Part shown: piece after piece, positions 25,665 through 34,406 of the stretch
Layout: each line of letters starts with the position of its first letter
Position numbering within the stretch: the first letter of the stretch is position 1
Source of the DNA: Bacteroidota bacterium
GTDB taxonomy: Bacteria > Bacteroidota > Bacteroidia > Chitinophagales > Saprospiraceae
DNA: 45,275 nt
NCBI GenBank assembly: GCA_011321935.1
Contig: DROJ01000403.1
Span: 1 to 45,275 of the forward strand
Direction: 5' to 3'
Made by a program: the position numbers and the translations under genes
Notes under the pieces: generated by a model
Databases searched by the model: none
The model's input: only the letters and a program-made list of their open reading frames with translations
What the model was told of the DNA's origin: nothing

Positions 25665-27218
25665 TCAACCATTCAACCTGATCTCATCGTCGCTTCCGTC
25701 GAAGAATTTATATTGCCCGATCTGGAAATTGCTTTCGGGGCGGATGCGGATCCATTTGTAATATTGTTTATACCATTTCATTTGTCTGCTGGGAAAGCCT
25801 TTTTTCAAAAAAGCCTCGACAAAAGGGTGGACTTTCAAAACCAGTTTTGACTTGGCGCCAGATTGGATGATGAACTTCAAATCCCTTTCGATAGCATCTG
25901 TTACCAGTATGGTCGGGTTGACTTTGCCCGAACCTTTGCAGGCCGGGCAGACTTCGGAGGTGTTGATTATTATCTCTGGCCGTACCCGTTGGCGGGTGAT
26001 CTGCATAAGCCCGAACTTGCTCAGCGGCAAGATGGTATGCTGTGCCCGGTCTTTTTTCATGGCTGCGCGCATGGCATGGAAGAGCATTTTTTTATGCTCG
26101 TTGTTGCGCATATCTATGAAATCAATAATGATAAGGCCGCCAATGTCGCGGAGGCGCATCTGCCGGGCGATTTCTTCTGCCGATTCCATGTTCACGTTCA
26201 GCACGGCCTGTTCCTGGTTTTTACTCGACATTTTGTGGCCACTGTTCACGTCCACCACGTGCATGGCCTCGGTAGATTCGATGACAATATAGGCGCCACT
26301 GCTCATCGTTGCCGTTTTGCCGAACGAAGATTTGATCTGTCGGGAGATGCCGTAGGCATCGAAAATGGGGCGGCCCTTGCTATAATACGAAACGATGCCC
26401 ACCTTGTCGGGGGCGATGCTGCCAAGAAATTGGCGGATGTTGGAATAGAGCTGCTTGTCGTTCACAACGATCTTGCTGAACGAGTCGCTGAGGATGTCGC
26501 GGAGTATGCTGCTGGTTTTGTCGAGTTCGCTCAACAGCTTGGTGGGAGGGCGGGAGCCTTTTAATTGATGGAAAATATCTTCCCATTTGCCCAGCATCAG
26601 GGCAAGCTCTTCATGGAGGTCTTGCACTTTTTTGCCTTCGGCAGCCGTCCGCACAATGACGCCAAAATTTTTGGGCTTGATGCTTTCGATCAAGGATTTC
26701 AGGCGCTTGCGCTCTTCGGCGTTGCTTATTTTTTTAGAAACAGCAACCATGTCGTTGAATGGCGTAAGCACCAAGTACCTGCCCGGAATAGTCACTTCGC
26801 AACTCAGGCGAGGGCCTTTGGTAGAGATCGGCTCTTTTAAAACCTGCACCAAGATAGCCTGCCGACGGGTCAGTACCTGGTCTATTTTACCTGTTTTGAT
26901 GATCTCCGGTTCGATCTTGAATTTTTCAAGGTTAGGAGAATTCAGGCTGCCGTTGACGGTACTGTTGGTGAACTTGATGAGGGAGCGGAGCTTGGGCCCC
27001 AGGTCGGTATAATGGAGGAAGGCTTCTTTTTTGTGGCCGATGTCCACAAAAGCAGCGTTGAGGCCGGGCATCAATTTGACTACCCTGCCGAGGAAAATGT
27101 CCCCCACCAAGAAATTATTGTTTGTCTTCTGGTTGTGCAATTCCACCAGTTTGCCCTTTTCCAATAGGGCAATTTCTACCTCTGTTGGGGCAGAATTGAT
27201 AATTAATTCTTTATCCAC
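25665..27218 (-). CDS. rng: Rne/Rng family ribonuclease (RNase G-like)
   Basis: MDKELIINSAPTEVEIALLEKGKLVELHNQKTNNNFLVGDIFLGRVVKLMPGLNAAFVDIGHKKEAFLHYTDLG S1 domain; GGLIIIDFIDMRNNEHKKML; zinc-link motif SEVCPACKGSGKV. Confidence 0.95.
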   Translation of the reverse strand: MDKELIINSAPTEVEIALLEKGKLVELHNQKTNNNFLVGDIFLGRVVKLMPGLNAAFVDIGHKKEAFLHYTDLGPKLRSLIKFTNSTVNGSLNSPNLEKFKIEPEIIKTGKIDQVLTRRQAILVQVLKEPISTKGPRLSCEVTIPGRYLVLTPFNDMVAVSKKISNAEERKRLKSLIESIKPKNFGVIVRTAAEGKKVQDLHEELALMLGKWEDIFHQLKGSRPPTKLLSELDKTSSILRDILSDSFSKIVVNDKQLYSNIRQFLGSIAPDKVGIVSYYSKGRPIFDAYGISRQIKSSFGKTATMSSGAYIVIESTEAMHVVDVNSGHKMSSKNQEQAVLNVNMESAEEIARQMRLRDIGGLIIIDFIDMRNNEHKKMLFHAMRAAMKKDRAQHTILPLSKFGLMQITRQRVRPEIIINTSEVCPACKGSGKVNPTILVTDAIERDLKFIIQSGAKSKLVLKVHPFVEAFLKKGFPSRQMKWYKQYYKWIRIRPESNFQIGQYKFFDGSDDEIRLNG

Positions 27219-27675
27219 GATGTTGTGTATTTATAGACACAAGATGGCAGCTTGCAAGGAAGGGAGTTCGTAATAAATAGCCTGCCCATTGCAAAATGCC
27301 AGCACCGGAAAGGTCAAATCAGGAAGGTCATTATTGAAAAGAGGAAAGTACAGAGCAGAGTATATATATCGAGTTGAGAATTGTTGACCGGTGTCTATAT
27401 GCTTGAACAAGCGGCTTTTTATAGTTTATCCTTTCGGAGTTGTTTCAACCGGATCAATAAAACGCTAAGTCTGTCGGGGCAAGTAGGTAGTTTTTTATGA
27501 TTCAAGCATTTTTATTTTTGAATCAAAAAGGGGCTTGTTCCAGGTTTTTAGTGAAATCCAAAAGGCATGCTTTACCGAGGATTTATCTTTAGTGAATGTT
27601 GTAACTCTGTAAAATCTTGACTGCAATAAATGACTGTTCTTTTGATTTTTTCAATCCAGAAATTAAATCATAAGA

Positions 27676-27713
27676 AGCTATTGGCAACCAATGTAAACGG
27701 TGGCTGCCAATAG
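27676..27713. terminator. Hairpin downstream of the 31-aa basic protein gene
   Basis: GCTATTGGCA...TGCCAATAGC, 10-bp perfect arms. Confidence 0.55.
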
Positions 27714-27728
27714 CATATTCCAAAAAAC

Positions 27729-27824
27729 CTAGCGGTTTTTCTTCTTATGACGATTTTTCCTGAGTCTCTTTTTGCGTTTGTGAGTAGCGATCTTATGACG
27801 CTTACGCTTTTTTCCACAAGGCAT
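27729..27824 (-). CDS. AURKAIP1/COX24 (mS38-like) small basic protein, 31 aa: MPCGKKRKRHKIATHKRKKRLRKNRHKKKNR
   Basis: Translated by hand from the minus strand; below the length cutoff of the ORF track. Composition and the GKKRKRHKxATHKRKKRLRKNRHKKK motif match the small Bacteroidota AURKAIP1/COX24-domain family. Confidence 0.85.
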   Translation of the reverse strand: MPCGKKRKRHKIATHKRKKRLRKNRHKKKNR

Positions 27825-28001
27825 ATCTTCACTCCTTTTTTGACAGATCCCAGCAAGCAGTTCCCAAAAACCTAACTTGCTGTAAAAATGACTGCCGGGT
27901 TAAGAAATATGGTTCAAAATAAAAGCAACAGAAAATTCGACATTGCTGTTGAACTTTCCTTTATAACCTTATTGACGGATGGCCTGCTAAAAAAACGCCA
28001 G

Positions 28002-28793
28002 TCAATCAATAGTCAGTTTTTTGCATTTGTCCAAGTACTTCGCTGCATTTGCTTGGTCGCCTATTTGTTGGTAGGCTTCGCCCAAAAGGCAGTTAGAGGT
28101 TGGGTTTTCCGGTTCAAGGCTCACGGCTTTTCCGAGCCGTTTTATCGCCTTTTCAAATTGGCCGGTCTGTATGCCCAACCTTCCGAGCTGGTTCAGGACA
28201 GGGACATAGTCCGGGTTCTGTTTGTTCAAGTCAACCAGCATCAATATCCCTTTCATGGGGTTGCCTGCCGGAGGGTTTTCGGTATGGACAATAGCGAGGT
28301 TCATCTTGTGCTGCAGGTTGGAAGGGTTCAGTGAAGTTGCATTTTCCAATGCCTTGATGGCATGCCCGGTGCAATAATCCTTCACCTTTTTTTCCTTTTC
28401 CCGCTGCACACAGATCGAAAAAGTAGTGCCTGCGATAGACCATGCTTCTTCGGTAGCGTCTATTTCCGCAACCTGCTCGGCATAGTAGCCTGCGATGGCA
28501 GGTTTTTCAAATTTGTACCAAGTGCTGGAGAGTTCCTTAAAAGCATTGGCCTTGCCAGTTTCGTCTTCGGCACTGTTGAGTGCTGTTTCAAGTGCCAATA
28601 TGGTTGCCCCGTCTTGTGGTGACAGGCCAGGCTTGGCCTCCATCAACAGAGAGCCTATATCGGTACTGACTGCCGCTAAAGTCCTTTGCTTTTCAATGAT
28701 CTTGTGTTTATCAGGCTTGGTGTCGCATCCGAAATAAAGTGCGGTGAACAGTGCTGCTGCTGTCAAAATAACCGCCCACTGTGTTTTGTTCAT
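28002..28793 (-). CDS. Tetratricopeptide repeat lipoprotein-like protein
   Basis: MNKTQWAVILTAAALFTALYFGCDTK signal/lipobox; TPR-like LNQLGRLGIQTGQFEKAIKRLGKAVSLEPENPTSNCLLGEAYQQIGDQANAAKYLDKCK. Confidence 0.85.
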   Translation of the reverse strand: MNKTQWAVILTAAALFTALYFGCDTKPDKHKIIEKQRTLAAVSTDIGSLLMEAKPGLSPQDGATILALETALNSAEDETGKANAFKELSSTWYKFEKPAIAGYYAEQVAEIDATEEAWSIAGTTFSICVQREKEKKVKDYCTGHAIKALENATSLNPSNLQHKMNLAIVHTENPPAGNPMKGILMLVDLNKQNPDYVPVLNQLGRLGIQTGQFEKAIKRLGKAVSLEPENPTSNCLLGEAYQQIGDQANAAKYLDKCKKLTID

Positions 28794-28848
28794 GCACTTT
28801 GGTTTTTGAAAAAATGACTACTACACATGTTTCAAGCAAGTAATAACA

Positions 28849-29160
28849 CTAGCCATTGCCTTTGTCGTCGGGCAAGCTGTTCACATTTTTTTTGACCTGC
28901 TCCATGAATACTTTAGCAGGTTTAAAGGCTGGAATGTAATGCTCGGGTATTTCAATGGAAATATTCCGCTGGATATGGCGGCCTACTTTCTTTTTCCGCT
29001 TTTTCACAATGAAGCTCCCAAAGCCCCTGATATAGACATTCTCGCCTGTGGCAAGTGAACCCTTGACCGACGTGAAGAACTCTTCGAGGGTAACCAGCAC
29101 GTCCACTTTGGGGACGCCGGTTTTATCTGAAATGGCTGTTACTAGGTCAGCTTTTCTCAT
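28849..29160 (-). CDS. HU/IHF family DNA-binding protein
   Basis: MRKADLVTAISDKTGVPKVDVLVTLEEFFTSVKGSLATGENVYIRGFGSFIVKKRKKKVGRHIQRNISIEIPEHYIPAFKPAKVF. Confidence 0.93.
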   Translation of the reverse strand: MRKADLVTAISDKTGVPKVDVLVTLEEFFTSVKGSLATGENVYIRGFGSFIVKKRKKKVGRHIQRNISIEIPEHYIPAFKPAKVFMEQVKKNVNSLPDDKGNG

Positions 29161-29516
29161 CTTATATAACTGGTTTAGAATGAGTTATGAAATCAAGACC
29201 CATATATTTAAAATGGAGCGCAAATTTCGGAAAAAAAACCTTCTGCGGAAATAAATCACCATTTAATTTCAAAATATTTCTCATTAAGTATCAATGGGTT
29301 ATGAAAGGCCGGGGTATCCTTCATCACTTTTGGGCATTGGCTGTTGGCCGGGCCGGGCATCTCTGCAAAATTGCCAGGGCGCTTGCTTTTCGTTGCCGAA
29401 GGCCAATGGGCAATAATTCGGGATAAAGTATATTTTAATAATGTGTTGCCTATATTTGCCGACCTTATCGGGCAAGGCTGCCGGAGGGCAAATCATTTCT
29501 CGGAAAATTTCCATTT

Positions 29517-30392
29517 ATGCTATTATCAATGACAGGTTACGGGCGTGCAACAAAGGCGTTCGGTTCAAAAACAATCACTGTTGAACTCCGCTCGCTGAAC
29601 AGCAAGTTCACAGATATACGAATGAAAGTGCCGTCCAATTTCAGGGAGAAAGAACACATGTTGCGGCGCTTTATCATCGGTAAGATCGAGCGGGGAAAAG
29701 CAGACCTCCTGATTGAGGTAAAGTCGCACGATGGCGAAGAGGGCTTTGGCCTGAATGTTCCTTTGTTCAAAAAGTACCACCGGGAACTGACTGCCATTGC
29801 CGATGAGCTTGGAGGCACAAAAGATGGTATCATCGCCGCTATTTTGAGGATACCCAATGTGGTGGTTTCGGAAGAAGATGATATTGACGAGGAAGAATGG
29901 AAGCAAATTGAAAGCACCATCAACGAGGCCATTTCCAATTTTATGGATTTCAGGAAAGCGGAAGGCGCAGCAATGGAAAAAGACCTGCGCCTGCGGGTGT
30001 CCAATATCAGCCAGATGCTGCAAGAAATCGATCCTTTTGAAAAAGGAAGAGTGACCCGGCTGCGCAACAGGCTGAAGCAAAACCTGGAAGAGTTCATGGG
30101 CAAAGAGAATGTTGACGAAAACCGTTTTGAGCAAGAGGTCTTGTTCTATCTGGAAAAAATTGACATTACCGAAGAGAAGGTCAGGCTGGCGCAGCATTGC
30201 AGTTTTTTCCTCGAACAGCTCGATGCCAAAAAAACGAGCAAAGGCCGCAAGCTGAGTTTCATCGGCCAGGAGATGGGCCGCGAAATCAATACCCTCGGCG
30301 CCAAAGCCTACTCTGCCGACATACAGCGCATCGTTGTGCAGATGAAGGATGACCTTGAAAAAATAAAAGAGCAGATCGCAAATTCTGTCTGA
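29517..30392 (+). CDS. YicC/YloC family endoribonuclease
   Basis: MLLSMTGYGRATKAFGSKTITVELRSLNSKFTDIRMKVPSNFREKE...; C-terminus GRKLSFIGQEMGREINTLGAKAYSADIQRIVVQMKDDLEKIKEQIANS. Confidence 0.95.
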   Translation: MLLSMTGYGRATKAFGSKTITVELRSLNSKFTDIRMKVPSNFREKEHMLRRFIIGKIERGKADLLIEVKSHDGEEGFGLNVPLFKKYHRELTAIADELGGTKDGIIAAILRIPNVVVSEEDDIDEEEWKQIESTINEAISNFMDFRKAEGAAMEKDLRLRVSNISQMLQEIDPFEKGRVTRLRNRLKQNLEEFMGKENVDENRFEQEVLFYLEKIDITEEKVRLAQHCSFFLEQLDAKKTSKGRKLSFIGQEMGREINTLGAKAYSADIQRIVVQMKDDLEKIKEQIANSV

Positions 30393-30396
30393 TCCG

Positions 30397-30984
30397 ATGA
30401 GCAAGATGATAATTGTCACAGCGCCGTCCGGTGCAGGGAAAACGACCATCGTGCGCCACCTTTTGGAGACCTACGATAACTTGGAATTTTCCGTATCGGT
30501 TACTACCCGCCCACAGCGGGCCAACGAAAAAGAGGGGGAAGACTATTATTTCAAAACGGTCGAGGAGTTTAAAAAACTGATCGAAGAAGGGGCTTTTTTG
30601 GAGTGGCAGGAGGTTTATGAAAACCAATTTTACGGAACGCTGAAAAGCGAAGCCGAGCGTTTGTGGGCAGATGGCAAGCATGTTATTTTTGATATTGATG
30701 TGCAGGGGGCCGTCAATTTGAAAAAGGTTTACCCAGAAAGGACGCTCACTATTTTTGTAAAACCACCGAGGCTCGAAACACTTTTGGAGCGCCTGCGTGC
30801 CCGCCGGTCAGAAAGTGAAGAAAGCCTCCAAAAACGCATCAACAAGGCAACCGTTGAATTGACTTTTGAAAAAAAATTCGACATCGTGCTGGTCAACGAC
30901 GACCTGGAAACGGCACTGATGGAGGCCGAATGGATTGTTGAAAGGTATGTTTTTGACAAAAAGGAAATGAAAATTTTGAATTAA
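30397..30984 (+). CDS. gmk: Guanylate kinase
   Basis: IIVTAPSGAGKTTIVRHLLETYDNLEFSVSVTTRPQRANEKEGEDYYF P-loop and GMP-binding motifs. Confidence 0.97.
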   Translation: MSKMIIVTAPSGAGKTTIVRHLLETYDNLEFSVSVTTRPQRANEKEGEDYYFKTVEEFKKLIEEGAFLEWQEVYENQFYGTLKSEAERLWADGKHVIFDIDVQGAVNLKKVYPERTLTIFVKPPRLETLLERLRARRSESEESLQKRINKATVELTFEKKFDIVLVNDDLETALMEAEWIVERYVFDKKEMKILN

Positions 30985-30993
30985 CTTTTTAGT

Positions 30994-31150
30994 AACTACT
31001 CAGGATACGTGTGTGTCGGTAGCACAGTGTTCACGCTGTCCCGGTAAACGACGTTTACGTCGTTTTCTCTAGCCTATGCCCAGACGTAAACGTCTGTGAC
31101 CGGGACAGCGTGAACGCTGTGCTACCAATACCCAAAAGACCTGAGTAGTT
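30994..31150. repeat. 157-bp nested inverted-repeat element
   Basis: Outer AACTACTCAGG/CCTGAGTAGTT; main 28-bp arms GGTAGCACAGTGTTCACGCTGTCCCGGT / ACCGGGACAGCGTGAACGCTGTGCTACC (1 mismatch); inner AAACGACGTTTACGTCGTTT and AGACGTAAACGTCT palindromes. Confidence 0.93.
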
Positions 31151-31172
31151 CACTTTTTATTTGTACCATCGC

Positions 31173-31559
31173 ATGGAAACGCTAATAACTCAAGGCATCA
31201 GAATATCGGTAGAACCGCGCTACCTTCCAAAAGAGTCGAAACCCTCGCAGCACAGCTATGTCTATGCTTACCACATAACCATTGACAATTTGGGGCCGGA
31301 TACAGTGCAACTGCTCCGGCGGCATTGGTACATCCAAGAGTCAAATGGGATACTGCGGGAAGTCGAAGGCCCGGGCGTGGTCGGAAGGCAGCCTGTCCTG
31401 GAACCCCGGCAGCGCCACCAATATACTTCTTGGTGCCCACTGATGACCGACATGGGCAAAATGTACGGTACTTTTAAAATGCAAAATTTGAGGACAAAAG
31501 CATTTTTTGAAGTCGTGGTGCCCGAGTTTAAAATGGTTGCCCCTTTTAAGTTGAACTGA
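31173..31559 (+). CDS. apaG: ApaG family protein (Co2+/Mg2+ efflux-associated)
   Basis: ISVEPRYLPKESKPSQHSYVYAYHITIDNLGPDTVQLLRRHWYIQESNGILREVEGPGVVGRQPVLEPRQRHQYTSWCPLMTDMGKMYGTFKM. Confidence 0.95.
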   Translation: METLITQGIRISVEPRYLPKESKPSQHSYVYAYHITIDNLGPDTVQLLRRHWYIQESNGILREVEGPGVVGRQPVLEPRQRHQYTSWCPLMTDMGKMYGTFKMQNLRTKAFFEVVVPEFKMVAPFKLN

Positions 31560-31597
31560 ACGCAGCCTGCCAACCTGCCGGCAAGCAAGGCAGGCTC

Positions 31598-31640
31598 AAA
31601 AAAAGAGGCGTACACTGACCAGTGTACGCCTCTTTTTTTA
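31598..31640. terminator. Bidirectional intrinsic terminator between convergent apaG and OmpA-family genes
   Basis: AAAAAAAGAGGCGTACACT-GACC-AGTGTACGCCTCTTTTTTT, A- and T-tracts on both sides. Confidence 0.9.
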
Positions 31641-31662
31641 AAAAAAAACTTGCCGCCCAAAA

Positions 31663-34260
31663 TCATTCCACCACTTTAAAAACAAACCTCACCCGCTCAA
31701 AAATAGGGGCATCTATTTCCGGGTCAATATTTTTCAAATAAACGTCCACGTCGCTGGAGTCTTGGTCATCCGTTGCTTTGCCGCTGTCAAACTTGACTTT
31801 GATCCAGCCCCTCCCCCCCGGCTTCACTACGCTGGGCGCATACTCCCTTTCGGTGCATTCGCAAACCTGCACGAGGTCTATCTCCAAATCCACATCGCCC
31901 ACATTAGTATAATGGAAGGTGTGTTCCCTGACCTCCCCTTTTTTTATCTCGCCCATATCAAATACCCGCTCGTCGAACTGCATGATGGGCAGCCCCGTCA
32001 AGTCCTTTTTGCCGTACAAAGAGGAGAGTTTGTCAATTTTGACCGGGTCGCCCTGCATTTTGATGTTGGGTACTTGCTGGATGCTATCGCCTCCGCCCCG
32101 TCGGCCTTTGGACTTTTTCTTGTTTTGTTTTTTCGGCGTTGGCTTTTGTTCGCTGCCGTCCACTTTGCGGTTGCCGATCTGGATCAGTTTTTCCTCCTCA
32201 ATGACGATGCTCCTCGGGCCGGAAATGATTTTGAATTCAGTGCGGCGGTTCACTTGATGGGCATCCTCAAACTGCTTTTCGTCTGCTTTCAGGGGGTTGA
32301 TATATTCTTCGGTCAGCACCTGCCCCACGGGAAGGAAGGGGAACTTGGCATGTATCTTTTCATTCACTGTTTGCGGTTGCGACTCCCCATAGCCTTTGGC
32401 CTGGATGCGTGCCCGTGGGATGCCCTTTCTCATCAGCCAACGGCGGGCCGATTCGGCACGGCGCTGCGAGAGGTTTCTATTGAAATCATCGCCCCCGCGG
32501 GCATCGGTGTGAGAAGACAGCTCGATCACCATTTCTGGGTACTTGGTCATCAGGCCATAAATAAACTCTAGGTCTGATTCCGCTTCTGGTTTGATTTTGT
32601 CATCGTTGAAATCGTAAAGGATGTTTTCCAGAACGAAGGGTTCTTCCCTTCTCAGCACCTCCACGATTTTGCCCGGTTTCAGGTCCAGCTTTTCGTTGTA
32701 GGTTTTAGAATCAAAAAGGCTGACCGTATTAAAGGTAGCGGTATCGGCTTCGTAATTGTCGGCACTGCCGACGATCATATATGCCTTGTCGAGTTCGAGC
32801 GGAAATTCAAAATTGTTGCCGCTGCCGTTGGTTTTCGAACCGACCAATTTGCTGTCCTTATCGCTGATTTCAAAAATTTCAAGGGTAACATTGTTCAATG
32901 GTTCTTGGGTGTCCGAGTCATAGGTCAGGGCGACCAGGTCGGCAACGATTTTTTTGAGGCTCACATTATAGATGTCGTTGCAGCAGGTGCGGCCATGCAA
33001 CGAACGGGCGCCTTCGGCAATGCGGTTGGAGGCAAGTGCGCCGTGGTAGCCCTCTTTGTCGAGCATAAAATAAAGGTCGTCAACGCTGGAGTTGAATGGC
33101 CTGCCCATGTTCTGCGGCTTGCTCCAGCGAGTCCCGTTCCAGTCGCTGCGGAACACATCGAAGCCACCGATGCCCGGGTGCGCATCGGAACTGAAATACA
33201 AAACACCATCCCTATAAAATGGCGTGTCTTCGTTGCCCACCGTATTGAGCTGTGGCCCCAGGTTGACGGGGTCGCCGTATTGCCCGTTGCCTTTGTACGT
33301 GGCGTAATAAAGGTCGTAGCCGCCTTCCCCCCCGTCCATATCGGAGGCAAAAAACAGCACTTCTTTTCCGAACAGCTCGCCCACGCAAGGCGATTTGGCG
33401 ATGAAATCCCCGTTCACGTTGGCCAGTTCATTCGGTGGCGACCATGTGCCTCCTGAACGTTCGCTCATGTAAATCTTGCTCTCGGTAAGTACTGAACCAG
33501 TCGTCATCGAACGGTTGAAGAACATCCGCTTTTCGTCGGGCGACAAGCGCACATTTGTATTATAAAAACCGGGGCGGTTAATCTCTTCGCCCAGTGCCTC
33601 GCCTTCTGACCAGCCTTTATCGGAACGGGTGGACTTGAAAATTTTTGCATAAGATTCTTGGTCCCCTTCCTCTAGTTCTATCACATCGTCGGAGTTCAGG
33701 CTGGAGTAGTACATTTCCTGGTTGTCGTTGGTGAGGTAGGGCGAATATTCCGAAATCTTGGTGTTGATCTTTTTGCCGGCGTGGGTCAGTGTTACCTGTT
33801 CGTCTTCTTTGGCTACCCTCGCATATTCGCAGCCCACCTTTTCGAGTTCGGCCAGTTCCTTTTTGACCGGGTCTTTTGTTTTGGCAATAAACCGGTCGAA
33901 CTCAACGATGGCCTCGTCGTACTTCCCGTTCATTTTCAAAGAGCGGGCATATTCGAATCGCTTCTCTTCGGGCGGGGTCTTGTTGCGCTTGTTCTTTTTC
34001 AGTGCCCGGCCATACCAGCGTTCAGACTTGCGGTAATCGCGGAGCATGTAGCTCAGGTCGGCCATGATGACATAAAGGCTCCGGTCTTTCGACTCATCGT
34101 ATGCCTTTTCGTACCATTCGAGGGCGCGGTAATAATCTTGTTTTTCCATCTGGTTTTCGGCTTCCTCGATCATCATGGCGTAAGTGGCCCGGTTGAGCGG
34201 TTGGGCGAAAGAAGTGAGGCCGCCGAGCAGGAACAGTAGGATGGCTATATAACTTTTCAT
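31663..34260 (-). CDS. OmpA-family protein with TPR, PD40 repeats and C-terminal DUF1573-like domain
   Basis: Start at internal MKSYIAILLFLLGGLTSFAQ (34260). OmpA motif VIELSSHTDARGGDDFNRNLSQRRAESARRWLMRKGIP; C-terminal DMGEIKKGEVREHTFHYTNVGDVDLEIDLVQVCECTEREYAPSVVKPGGRGWIKVKFDS. Confidence 0.9.
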   Translation of the reverse strand: MKSYIAILLFLLGGLTSFAQPLNRATYAMMIEEAENQMEKQDYYRALEWYEKAYDESKDRSLYVIMADLSYMLRDYRKSERWYGRALKKNKRNKTPPEEKRFEYARSLKMNGKYDEAIVEFDRFIAKTKDPVKKELAELEKVGCEYARVAKEDEQVTLTHAGKKINTKISEYSPYLTNDNQEMYYSSLNSDDVIELEEGDQESYAKIFKSTRSDKGWSEGEALGEEINRPGFYNTNVRLSPDEKRMFFNRSMTTGSVLTESKIYMSERSGGTWSPPNELANVNGDFIAKSPCVGELFGKEVLFFASDMDGGEGGYDLYYATYKGNGQYGDPVNLGPQLNTVGNEDTPFYRDGVLYFSSDAHPGIGGFDVFRSDWNGTRWSKPQNMGRPFNSSVDDLYFMLDKEGYHGALASNRIAEGARSLHGRTCCNDIYNVSLKKIVADLVALTYDSDTQEPLNNVTLEIFEISDKDSKLVGSKTNGSGNNFEFPLELDKAYMIVGSADNYEADTATFNTVSLFDSKTYNEKLDLKPGKIVEVLRREEPFVLENILYDFNDDKIKPEAESDLEFIYGLMTKYPEMVIELSSHTDARGGDDFNRNLSQRRAESARRWLMRKGIPRARIQAKGYGESQPQTVNEKIHAKFPFLPVGQVLTEEYINPLKADEKQFEDAHQVNRRTEFKIISGPRSIVIEEEKLIQIGNRKVDGSEQKPTPKKQNKKKSKGRRGGGDSIQQVPNIKMQGDPVKIDKLSSLYGKKDLTGLPIMQFDERVFDMGEIKKGEVREHTFHYTNVGDVDLEIDLVQVCECTEREYAPSVVKPGGRGWIKVKFDSGKATDDQDSSDVDVYLKNIDPEIDAPIFERVRFVFKVVE

Positions 34261-34280
34261 GATTTTTTTTATGGTGATGG

Positions 34281-34315
34281 AACTTGGGAGGCAACTTAAA
34301 GTTGCCTCCCAAGTT
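34281..34315. repeat. 35-nt perfect palindrome with single-nucleotide centre, just 5' of the OmpA-family start
   Basis: AACTTGGGAGGCAACTT-A-AAGTTGCCTCCCAAGTT, 17-bp perfect arms. Confidence 0.9.
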
Positions 34316-34406
34316 AGCGTTGCATCAATTTTTTTTGTGAAAATCAATGAGTTAAAAAACGCATTTTCAGATAATTGAATTGCTTCAAAAATACAGAACG
34401 TCTGTT

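Noticed and set aside
27668-27856. 62-aa ORF in the supplied track
   Set aside because: Out of frame with the convincing 31-aa AURKAIP1/COX24-like ORF on the same strand.
29565-30449. 294-aa minus-strand ORF over yicC
   Set aside because: Antisense to a well-supported YicC gene; no protein family motifs.
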